Origin: Candidatus Glassiibacteriota bacterium
GTDB taxonomy: Bacteria; Gemmatimonadota; Glassbacteria; GWA2-58-10
NCBI GenBank assembly: GCA_016934095.1
Contig: JAFGTO010000342.1
Span: 1-5,929 of the forward strand
Length of the DNA stretch: 5,929 bases
Reading direction: 5' to 3'
Shown: one piece after another, positions 1 to 5,929 of the stretch
Numbering within the stretch: position 1 is the stretch's first letter
Layout: each line of letters begins with the position of its first letter
Translations under genes and position numbers: made by a program
The notes under the pieces: model-generated
Databases searched by the model: none
What the model saw: only the letters and a program-made list of their open reading frames with translations
Told to the model about the DNA's origin: nothing

Positions 1-842
1 ACCACAGGCCAAACTATTTCGCCCGGACTATCGCGCACAACACTGTCCTGGTATACGACCCCGAAGAAAAATTCGACTACGGCAAAGTGGTCAACGACGG
101 AGGCCAGGTCTGGCCGACTTCCACCCGTCAGGCAGGCAGGGAAATCGAGGGGTCGCAGTGGGACAAGGGAGACATCACGGCCTTCGAGACCAACCGCTGG
201 TACAGCTATGTCTGCGGAGACGCCACCAGTGCTTACAGCCCCGCCAAGCTGGAGCTCTTCACCAGGCAGTTCCTGCACATCCAGCCCGATGTCTTTGTCA
301 TCTTCGACCGGGTGGCGGCCACCGACCCGGGCTTCCAGAAATACTGGCTGCTGCACACGGTAAACGAGCCGGAGCTGGAGGGAACCCTGGCCGGGGTCCG
401 GGAGCGCGAGGGCAGGCTCTTCTGCAAAACTGTTCTTCCCGAGCAGGCCCGGGTGCGCAAGGTCGGAGGGCCGGGCCATGAATTCGAGGTCTTCGGCAGG
501 AACTACCCTCCGGCCCTTACCTATTACCCGCTGGAATCCGGCGAAGAGTGGGGCTCCTGGCGTATCGAGGTGCTTCCCACTGAAAGCTCCAAAGAGCATT
601 TTTTCCTGCATTTCCTGATTGCCGGCGACCGGTCCCTGGACGGCATCCCTGAGATAAGCCCTGAATCAGAGGAAAACCGGGCCGGGATCTCTTTCGCTTA
701 CCAGGAGAAACTCTACCGGGTCCTCTTCCTGAAGTCGGGAGCTCCCGGAGGGGAGATCCGGATAACCGGCAAAGACCATGAGATCATCCTGGAAGAAGCT
801 TTTAACGAAAGCTGCCGGCACCAGGCCGGCATCGGCAACTGA
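1..842 (+). CDS. Heparinase II/III-like protein, C-terminal part (5' partial)
   Basis: The frame is open from the left edge (first full codon at base 3) to a TGA at 840-842. This gives 279 residues; the true start lies upstream. Near the visible N-terminus is NYFARTIAHNTVLVYDP, the Ala-His-Asn-Thr motif typical of the heparinase II/III-like domain of polysaccharide lyases (PL12/PL21-type and relatives). From knowledge of heparinase II, this His (codon 36-38) probably corresponds to a zinc-site ligand. The rest is beta-rich, with the family-like stretch QPDVFVIFDRVAATDP followed by KYWLLHT, as in the C-terminal beta-sandwich. The catalytic alpha/alpha toroid and any signal peptide are outside the window, so activity, substrate and export cannot be judged. 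Family members cleave uronic-acid polysaccharides (heparin/heparan, alginate and others) by beta-elimination. The GH4 gene begins 12 bases after the stop. Family call is firm, substrate unknown; an inactive homologue is possible. Confidence 0.86.
   Translation, partial: HRPNYFARTIAHNTVLVYDPEEKFDYGKVVNDGGQVWPTSTRQAGREIEGSQWDKGDITAFETNRWYSYVCGDATSAYSPAKLELFTRQFLHIQPDVFVIFDRVAATDPGFQKYWLLHTVNEPELEGTLAGVREREGRLFCKTVLPEQARVRKVGGPGHEFEVFGRNYPPALTYYPLESGEEWGSWRIEVLPTESSKEHFFLHFLIAGDRSLDGIPEISPESEENRAGISFAYQEKLYRVLFLKSGAPGGEIRITGKDHEIILEEAFNESCRHQAGIGN
813..831 (+). other. GC-rich hairpin at the 3' end of the lyase-like gene
   Basis: TGCCGGC (813-819) and GCCGGCA (825-831) form a perfect 7-bp stem with a 5-base loop, ACCAG. 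It lies inside the last codons of the lyase-like gene, 8 bases before its TGA. No U-tract follows, so it does not look like an intrinsic terminator. The GH4 ribosome binding site (about 842-849) stays free. It could protect an upstream mRNA end after processing, or be a chance product of GC-rich coding DNA. Confidence 0.35.
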
Positions 843-854
843 AAGGAAGCCTAG

Positions 855-2138
855 ATGAGAGATCGCATAGTTTTGGTTGGTGCCGGCAGCGCTCTTTTTA
901 CCCGGGGTTTGCTGGGCAACCTGGTGGTGAACCCGGAGTATGAAGAATGTACGATCGTCTTGATGGACGTGGACCCGGAGATCCTCTCCCTGATGGAGCA
1001 CTATGCCCGCAGGCTGGTCGGGGACAACGGCTACGGCCTCAAAATCGAGGCCACTACCGATCTTGCGCAGGCAGTGGACGGGGCGGATTTCGTGGTCTGC
1101 ACCGTGGCCGCGAATGACAGTGCCGCACGCCTGATCGAGATCGAGGTCCCCTTGAGCTGCGGCTACCACCACTCCTGGGGTGATACGACCGGGCCCTCGG
1201 GAGTTTTCCGCGCACTCCGGCACATCCCCATTTTCCTCGAGCTTGCCGGGGAAATGGAGCGGAGATGCCCCGGGGCCTGGCTGCTTAACCTGACCAACCC
1301 CATGACCGCCCTCTGCCGGGCCGTCTCCCGTGAGTCCAAGATAAAGATACTGGGCTTCTGCGATGGGCCGCCGTACTTCCGCAGGCTGATCGAGAAAAAA
1401 GTGTTCGGGCTGCCCGAGGGCGCCTTGAAAACCAAAATGGTCGGCGTGGACCACCTGGTCTGGGTCCTCGAAATGTATAACGGCCGGCAGGACCTGTATC
1501 CGCAATTCCGGACATGTGCTGAAAAAATGGGGACAAGGTTCGCCGCCAACCGGGTGATCCTGGATTCTTTCGGCTACTACCCCATACCCAGTCCCGAGCA
1601 CCTCAGCGAGTTTTTCTCGTTCGTCCTCAGAGACCGGGACACCATGGAAAAATACGGGCTGAAAGACATGGATGTCCGCTGGCACCGTCAGCGGCGCAAG
1701 AAGCTGTTAAACGACCTGGATAAGGAGGTAAAGAGCTCCGAGCCGGTCAGGCCCGTTCCCTTGCCGCCGGAAGAGGAGATCACCGATATCATCCGCAGCA
1801 TAGTCAACGATGAGAAAAGAGAGTACGTGGCCAGCCTGCCCAACGACAAGGTGATCTCCAACCTGCCGGACTATGCCATCGTCGAGGCGCCGGTCCTGCT
1901 CGGGGCCGCGGTGGAGCAGCTGCCGACCGTAACGATTCCCCCACAGCTTACCGGGCCCCTGCATGACAGCATCATCAAAGACGAGCTGGTGGTGGAAGCG
2001 GTGCTCACCGGCAGCAGAGAGCTCGTTTTCCAGGCAGTGCTCTCCTGCCCGCTGATAACCTCGATAAAACAGGCCAGGGACATTACCTCGGCCATGCTCG
2101 AGGCTTTGAAAGATTACCTGCCGGTCCGTTTTGTTTGA
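855..2138 (+). CDS. Glycoside hydrolase family 4 (AglA/MelA-like) enzyme
   Basis: A complete 427-residue protein with no signal peptide, so cytoplasmic. The start is fixed by an in-frame TAG at 852-854 and an AAAGGAAG-type ribosome site 6-7 bases upstream. The N-terminus is a Rossmann fold: GAGS at 9-12 and an acidic ribose-binding site LMDVD at 36-40, for NAD. GDTTGPSG (109-116) and FGYYPIPSPEHLSEF (239-253) resemble the alpha-glucosidase/alpha-galactosidase branch. NLTNPM has Asn148; Cys169 and His200 match the metal ligands of the family in order and spacing. GH4 enzymes use NAD and Mn2+ for an oxidation-elimination-addition mechanism that accepts alpha or beta links. The metal-site motifs are unusual: Cys-Asp-Gly-Pro rather than Cys-His-Ser/Gly, and Asp-His rather than the usual Asn-His. 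The substrate is therefore open; a galactoside, glucoside or uronide are all possible. A 6-phospho-sugar is less likely because the neighbouring transporter is not a PTS. Confidence 0.9.
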   Translation: MRDRIVLVGAGSALFTRGLLGNLVVNPEYEECTIVLMDVDPEILSLMEHYARRLVGDNGYGLKIEATTDLAQAVDGADFVVCTVAANDSAARLIEIEVPLSCGYHHSWGDTTGPSGVFRALRHIPIFLELAGEMERRCPGAWLLNLTNPMTALCRAVSRESKIKILGFCDGPPYFRRLIEKKVFGLPEGALKTKMVGVDHLVWVLEMYNGRQDLYPQFRTCAEKMGTRFAANRVILDSFGYYPIPSPEHLSEFFSFVLRDRDTMEKYGLKDMDVRWHRQRRKKLLNDLDKEVKSSEPVRPVPLPPEEEITDIIRSIVNDEKREYVASLPNDKVISNLPDYAIVEAPVLLGAAVEQLPTVTIPPQLTGPLHDSIIKDELVVEAVLTGSRELVFQAVLSCPLITSIKQARDITSAMLEALKDYLPVRFV

Positions 2139-2145
2139 AAAATGA

Positions 2146-2175
2146 GGGCGGAAGCCTGCATCAGGTTCCGGTCCC
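2146..2175 (+). other. Bulged hairpin in the GH4-symporter intergenic gap
   Basis: The only sizeable gap (2139-2199) holds a potential 12-bp stem. GGG (2146-2148) pairs with CCC (2173-2175), CGGAA (2149-2153) with TTCCG (2166-2170), and CCTG (2155-2158) with CAGG (2162-2165), closing on a CAT triloop. There is one bulged G (2154) and two bulged bases (2171-2172). The following bases are GAAAATC, not a U-run, so it is not a classical terminator. It ends 7 bases before the symporter's AGGAAG ribosome site (2183-2188) and leaves that site exposed. Possible roles are mRNA processing, 3' protection or partial attenuation. Confidence 0.45.
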
Positions 2176-2199
2176 GAAAATCAGGAAGCGAGAAAAAAG

Positions 2200-3975
2200 A
2201 TGAAAGCCCTCAACGGATACGACTACCTGGTAATCTGCATCTACATGACGATTCTGGTCGGGGTGGGGTTCTATTTCCTGAGGTATATGAAAGCGGCCGC
2301 CGATTATTTCAAGGCGGCCAACAGGCTGACCTGGTGGGTGGCCGGACTGTCCTCGTTCATGAGCGCTTTCAGCGTCTGGATGTTCACCGGGGGTGCGGGG
2401 ATAGTGTACCGCGAGGGGCTTACAGGGGCAGTGGCCCTGGGCCTGCCGGGCCTGGCTATTTTCACCGGATACCTGGTATTCGCCCGCCTCTGGAGGCGCA
2501 GCAGGGTCACCACCCTCATGGAATATCTCGAGCACCGCTTCAACCTGCCCACCCACCAGATCGCCAGCTGGTCTTACGTGCCGGTGTATCTGCTCTACAG
2601 CGGCACGGCACTGTTTTCCCTGGGTATTTTTATCTCCACCGCCTTTAACCTGGACATTATCCTGGTCATCTGGGTCAGCGGCATAGTCATCCTGGCTTAC
2701 ACCCTGCTGGGAGGCCTCTGGGCGGTCAGTGTGAACGATACCATCCAGTTCCTGATCCTGTTCCCGGTGTGCCTGCTGCTGGTCCCCCTGTCCCTGGTCG
2801 CGGTGGGGGGGATCGACGGCCTGGTCCAGGCATCGCCTGCCGGCTACTTCTCTTTCCCTTCCAGGGGGCTGCCCTGGCATTACCTGGTAGCCTACCTGGT
2901 GATCCTGATCCACGGACAAAACACCAACCCCGTAGCCCAGAGGTACTTCAGCGTGCGCAACGAGGCCCAGGCCAGGAAAGTCGCCCTGCTCTGCACCAGC
3001 CTGTTCGCCTTCGGGGTGGTTTTCTGGGCTGTCCCGCCCATGGCCGCCCGGGTCCTCTATCCCGACCTGGGAAAAATCCTCGACCTGCCCAATACCGATG
3101 AGGGGGCTTTCGTGGTGATCGCCATGCACCTGCTCCCGCACGGCCTGATGGGGCTGATGATCGCAGCCATGTTCGCCGCAGCCATGAGCTCCCTGGATTC
3201 GGTCTACAACGCCATGGCCGGCATTATCTCGAAAGATATCTACCAGCGAGCGTTCAACCGCTCGATGAGCGAGGAAAGACTGCTGCGGGTAGGCCAGGCG
3301 GTTACCCTGGCTATCGGCCTGCTAGTTATCGGCTTGAGCATGCTGATGGTCGAATACGGCCGGGGAGTGTTCAGCGTAATGATGAAGATCTCCAGCCTGA
3401 CTATCACTCCCCTGGCTACCCCGATGCTGCTGGGCTTCCTCTACCGGAGGGCGCCGGCGTGGTCCTGCCTGTTGTCTTTCACCTGCAGCGTGGCGGTAGC
3501 AGCGGTGTTCGCCTTTCACCTCCCTCTGGTAAGCTATCTCCAGTCTCTGGGCCCATGGGTGGACTTTTCGGTAAGCACTTTCTCGATTGTTTTCGTGGGT
3601 GCGGCCACCTTTCTGGTTTCACCTTACGTCTTCAGGGCGGGCGCAGCCGAGCGGCAAAGGATCCGGGAGTTTTTCAGCAAGCTCGACACTCCCGTGGATG
3701 AGGCAAAGGAGATCCGGGCCGCCGAGATCGACCGCACCTCGATAGCCGGTTTCATCGGCAAGATCTCCATGCTGCTGGGCGGCCTGATAGTCCTGTTCAT
3801 TTTTATTCCGGGTTCTGTCAAGGAGCGGTTGATCAACGTGCTCCAGGGATTTCTGCTCCTGGGCTTCGGTTTCTGGATGTATTTTATCGGCAAAAGAACC
3901 AGAACAGCAGACCTGTCGACTGCCTTGCCGAATGTTGGACCATCCACAAGCCCTCCCGATAAGGGCGGAAGGTAG
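2200..3975 (+). CDS. Sodium:solute symporter (SSS family)
   Basis: A complete 591-residue inner-membrane protein. The upstream frame is open back to a TGA at 2143-2145 but has no other start codon, so the ATG at 2200 is secure; AGGAAG at 2183-2188 is its ribosome site, at a slightly long spacing of 11 bases. I count about 14-15 hydrophobic segments (around 8-28, 45-66, 76-97, 122-147, 150-172, 180-204, 226-244, 260-282, 315-340, 364-385, 391-414, 420-442, 452-478, 517-537, 545-565). Family signs are SSFMSAFSVWMFTGGAG (51-67) and AAAMSSLDSVYNAMAG (326-341), the Ser-rich helix that forms part of the Na2 site in LeuT-fold symporters. It probably couples Na+ entry to uptake of a sugar or sugar acid; the context, not the sequence, suggests a glycan breakdown product. 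A polar loop (480-515) carries FFSKLDTPVD. The last ~20 residues are hydrophilic and end in SPPDKGGR, encoded by repeat-like DNA. Confidence 0.93.
   Translation: MKALNGYDYLVICIYMTILVGVGFYFLRYMKAAADYFKAANRLTWWVAGLSSFMSAFSVWMFTGGAGIVYREGLTGAVALGLPGLAIFTGYLVFARLWRRSRVTTLMEYLEHRFNLPTHQIASWSYVPVYLLYSGTALFSLGIFISTAFNLDIILVIWVSGIVILAYTLLGGLWAVSVNDTIQFLILFPVCLLLVPLSLVAVGGIDGLVQASPAGYFSFPSRGLPWHYLVAYLVILIHGQNTNPVAQRYFSVRNEAQARKVALLCTSLFAFGVVFWAVPPMAARVLYPDLGKILDLPNTDEGAFVVIAMHLLPHGLMGLMIAAMFAAAMSSLDSVYNAMAGIISKDIYQRAFNRSMSEERLLRVGQAVTLAIGLLVIGLSMLMVEYGRGVFSVMMKISSLTITPLATPMLLGFLYRRAPAWSCLLSFTCSVAVAAVFAFHLPLVSYLQSLGPWVDFSVSTFSIVFVGAATFLVSPYVFRAGAAERQRIREFFSKLDTPVDEAKEIRAAEIDRTSIAGFIGKISMLLGGLIVLFIFIPGSVKERLINVLQGFLLLGFGFWMYFIGKRTRTADLSTALPNVGPSTSPPDKGGR
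3920..3975 (+). promoter_or_regulatory. Predicted RNA helix hiding the last gene's ribosome binding site
   Basis: CTGCCTTGCCG (3920-3930) can pair with CGGAAGGTAG (3966-3975), giving ten pairs including one G-U, with a single bulged G (3927). The 3' arm contains the GGAAGG ribosome site (3967-3972) of the gene starting at 3980 and also the symporter's TAG stop (3973-3975). Inside the loop, a small hairpin (TGGA 3936-3939 with TCCA 3943-3946) and a CCCT/AGGG stem (3951-3954 with 3962-3965) can also form. A ribosome finishing the symporter would open the helix, so it predicts translational coupling. This is inferred from base pairing by eye. Confidence 0.45.
3950..3966 (+). repeat. Small palindrome in the symporter's last codons, possibly a dispersed repeat
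   Basis: GCCCT (3950-3954) and AGGGC (3962-3966) are inverted copies around the 7-base loop CCCGATA. The pattern CCCTCCC...AAGGGCGG resembles the short palindromic repeats that many environmental genomes carry near gene ends. Here it would encode the symporter's terminal Ser-Pro-Pro-Asp-Lys-Gly-Gly-Arg. Only one copy is in the window, so being a repeat is inferred from resemblance. Confidence 0.3.
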
Positions 3976-3979
3976 AGGT

Positions 3980-5929
3980 ATGATCAGATCGGTTTTATGG
4001 ACGGGCTTTCTATTTCAGACAGTGCTTGCCTTTTCTGTGGATGCGGCGGTGATTACAGGAATCAATACGATCAATCTGCGCGACCGTGTGGTGGTCCTAA
4101 ATGAGCTGGTCCTGAAAAAGACCCTGATAGCGGCCTTCGACCTGAGCGGTCCGGTCGCCATGAGCGATAACCTGAAGATAAAGATGTCGCTTGTCTCGGA
4201 ACAGGGAGATACAGTCGGTGTGGGCAGGAATTATTTTATCGAGGGCACGGGAGGAAATGTGGGCTGCGACGTGCCGTTCGATCTGCCTCAGGGCAATTAT
4301 GCGGTGGTCCTGGAGATCTTGGACAGCCTGGACAACCCTCTGGACTCCTACAGCAGATCATACGACCGGAGAGCGTTGAAAAGCTCCTATGACGGAGGCT
4401 CTTTCGCTTCAGCCAGGTCCCTCACCGAGGTGCCGCATACGGAGAGAAATCCCGTACCGGAGGCTAATGCAGCAGAGCAGGAGCGGGGTTATGTCCTGTT
4501 TAGCAGGCATTACCTGCGCTGGGTCTACGGCAACAGCAGGCCCGCAGAAGATGAAAGGATAAACGGCCTGGAGGTCTCCCTGGCCCGTAATGAATACGAG
4601 CCGCTGACATTTTCGCTGTATGCTATGCGCGATCTGAGCCGGGTTACGGTCTCTGTCCGTGGAGACCTGGAGGCAGGGCCGGGCGTGTATCTGAGCCGCG
4701 AAAACGTGGCTGTCAACGTGGTCGAATCGATCCCGCTCGCGCTTGACAGCAGGGACAATTACCGTTACATGCCCACTCTGATCAGGGAGCTTGACCATAC
4801 GGGGGTGCCTGCCGGAGAATGCCGCCGGTTCTGGCTTACCGTGCGAGCGGATGCCGGCCAGCCGCCGGGAGATTACCGGGGCAGGGTGCAGATCGAGTCG
4901 GATGGAGCGGCTCAGGAATTGGAGCTGAATGTTCAGGTGCGCCCTTTCACCCTGCCGGACAGTATCGATGTCGACTACAGCATGTGCGAGACCTACGAGT
5001 TCTACGAGCTGCTGGAGGACTGGTCGCCGGAGGACCGGGAAAAAATCACGGAAGCGGGCAGGCGGGTCTATGAGGACTACCTGCGCCACGGATTCAACCG
5101 CATCTGGCCCCACAGCTCATTTTATCTGCGCAGGAATCCGGACGGCACCCCGCGGCTGGACGAGCTTTTCACAGCCCTGGAGGAAGCGAAAAAACTCGGC
5201 TTGACCCGGCCCCTGCTCTGGTATTGCGGCCCTCTGGTACAGACCTCCAAGCCCAGGCATCCCGGCAATGTCCGGCTTTACGATTCAGTCGTGATGAAAG
5301 AGCGCATGAGGGAGCTGGTCAGCTATGTCAAGCATCAAGTCCAGTTGAACGGCTGGCCGGAAGTGGCCTTTGAGCCGGTGGATGAGCCGCTGGATGATGC
5401 AGGCTACCCGCTCAGCCGCGGCGAGGTGGTTAACGAGCTGCTGGAGGTGATCCGGGCCGGGGGCGGGCTGAGCGCCGAGACCGGCCACCTGGGGATCAGC
5501 GAGGGATGGCTGGACATCCCGGTCATCAACGACAGCAGAAGCGCCGATTTTCTGGACTTGAAAAGCCGGTATCCGGACCTGCCTGTCTGGATGTACAACA
5601 ACAGCACTATCATCCAGAACGAAAACCCGGCTTATGCGCGCTATATCTGGGGCTTTTTTGTCTGGCGCAGTGATCTGGGCGGAATGTCGGCCTGGACTTT
5701 CCAGAACACCATGAACGCCAGCGGGGACCCTTATACCGACCTGGATGGACACGGCAGGGATGTGATGGTGGCCTATCCCGATCCGCAGGGGCCTGTGCCG
5801 GCAGTCATCTGGGAGGCTTTGCGGGAGGGTGTGGACGATTACCGCTACCTGTTCCTGCTGGAGCGGATGATAGCCGGATCCGCAAACCGCAGCCTGGCTG
5901 ATTCGATCGCCGGGGAGCTGTCGGTGATG
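3980..5929 (+). CDS. Secreted GH123/DUF4091-type glycosidase (3' partial)
   Basis: The frame is open from the ATG at 3980 to the window edge (650 residues, no stop), with GGAAGG 7 bases upstream and only 4 bases after the symporter stop. Residues 1-23 look like a signal peptide: MIR, a hydrophobic core, then a probable cut after VDAA. Residues about 24-130 are beta-rich and unassigned, followed by a polar linker (about 130-168). From 170 the protein resembles the GH123 architecture: a beta domain (WVYGNSRPAEDERINGLEV onward), a hinge near 320 (VRPFTLPDS), a barrel with Asp468-Glu469 in FEPVDEP, WMYNNS (537-542), GGMSAW, and the C-terminal WEALREGVDDYRYL (611-624). GH123 beta-N-acetylgalactosaminidases use an adjacent Asp-Glu pair in substrate-assisted catalysis, which this pair matches. 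The family is broad and mostly untested, so another amino-sugar or neutral-sugar substrate is possible. It should act outside the cytoplasm, before uptake by the symporter. Confidence 0.82.
   Translation, partial: MIRSVLWTGFLFQTVLAFSVDAAVITGINTINLRDRVVVLNELVLKKTLIAAFDLSGPVAMSDNLKIKMSLVSEQGDTVGVGRNYFIEGTGGNVGCDVPFDLPQGNYAVVLEILDSLDNPLDSYSRSYDRRALKSSYDGGSFASARSLTEVPHTERNPVPEANAAEQERGYVLFSRHYLRWVYGNSRPAEDERINGLEVSLARNEYEPLTFSLYAMRDLSRVTVSVRGDLEAGPGVYLSRENVAVNVVESIPLALDSRDNYRYMPTLIRELDHTGVPAGECRRFWLTVRADAGQPPGDYRGRVQIESDGAAQELELNVQVRPFTLPDSIDVDYSMCETYEFYELLEDWSPEDREKITEAGRRVYEDYLRHGFNRIWPHSSFYLRRNPDGTPRLDELFTALEEAKKLGLTRPLLWYCGPLVQTSKPRHPGNVRLYDSVVMKERMRELVSYVKHQVQLNGWPEVAFEPVDEPLDDAGYPLSRGEVVNELLEVIRAGGGLSAETGHLGISEGWLDIPVINDSRSADFLDLKSRYPDLPVWMYNNSTIIQNENPAYARYIWGFFVWRSDLGGMSAWTFQNTMNASGDPYTDLDGHGRDVMVAYPDPQGPVPAVIWEALREGVDDYRYLFLLERMIAGSANRSLADSIAGELSVM

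Noticed and set aside
87..842. GTG at 87 as the start of the first gene
   Set aside because: The frame stays open to the left edge and the upstream residues carry the conserved Ala-His-Asn-Thr motif, so this is an internal codon of a truncated gene.
666..1685. Long - strand open frame (339 codons) opposite the lyase end and most of the GH4 gene
   Set aside because: It lies antisense to a clearly conserved GH4 gene, its translation is Gly/Pro/His/Gln-rich with no recognisable domain, and such frames are expected from the codon bias of GC-rich genes.
2139..2199. Promoter or intrinsic terminator in the GH4-symporter gap
   Set aside because: No convincing -35/-10 pair is present, and the hairpin there lacks a following U-run, so I list only the hairpin.
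2142..2648. Same-strand open frame (168 codons) starting just after the GH4 stop
   Set aside because: It has no ribosome site, overlaps the symporter in another frame and translates to an Arg/Gly/Pro/His-rich sequence without a domain.
2161..3141. Long - strand open frame (326 codons) opposite the symporter
   Set aside because: The translation is an extremely polar Gln/Gly/Asp/His-rich mirror of transmembrane codons, with no family resemblance; it is the usual shadow of a hydrophobic membrane gene.
4409..5113. - strand open frame (234 codons) opposite the secreted glycosidase
   Set aside because: The + strand frame here is open for 650 codons with a signal peptide and GH123 landmarks; the reverse frame shows no domain or convincing start.

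Overview
The window is one face of a carbohydrate-use gene cluster. Four coding regions sit tightly packed on the + strand and cover nearly every base. I see no RNA gene, mobile element, CRISPR array or - strand gene. The DNA is moderately GC-rich, starts are ATG behind purine-rich Shine-Dalgarno sites, and the gene mix (heparinase II/III-like protein, GH4 enzyme, sodium:solute symporter, secreted GH123-like protein) suits an uncultivated Gram-negative polysaccharide degrader of the PVC/FCB kind (Planctomycetes, Kiritimatiellae, Latescibacteria-like lineages). That placement is an inference from gene content, not a proof.

Layout: 1-842 is the C-terminal part of a heparinase II/III-like protein (start outside the window). 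855-2138 is a complete NAD- and metal-dependent family 4 glycosidase. 2200-3975 is a complete SSS-family Na+/solute symporter. 3980-5929 is the start and most of a secreted protein with a GH123 (DUF4091)-type catalytic region, running off the right edge. The gaps are 12, 61 and 4 bases, with no promoter or U-tract terminator that I can see, so an operon is likely.

How the genes could work together (inference): the lyase-like protein and the secreted GH123-like protein would break down a uronic-acid and/or amino-sugar glycan outside the cytoplasm. The symporter would bring in the released sugar using the Na+ gradient. The cytoplasmic GH4 enzyme would hydrolyse the imported glycoside. No PTS or SusC/D genes are visible here, and no GH88/GH105 unsaturated-uronidase.

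The points most worth a second look are the hybrid active-site motifs of the GH4 enzyme, a predicted RNA helix that buries the ribosome binding site of the last gene together with the symporter stop codon, and hairpins at all three gene junctions. I found nothing that amounts to a clearly new class of system; the novelty is at the level of substrate and regulation.
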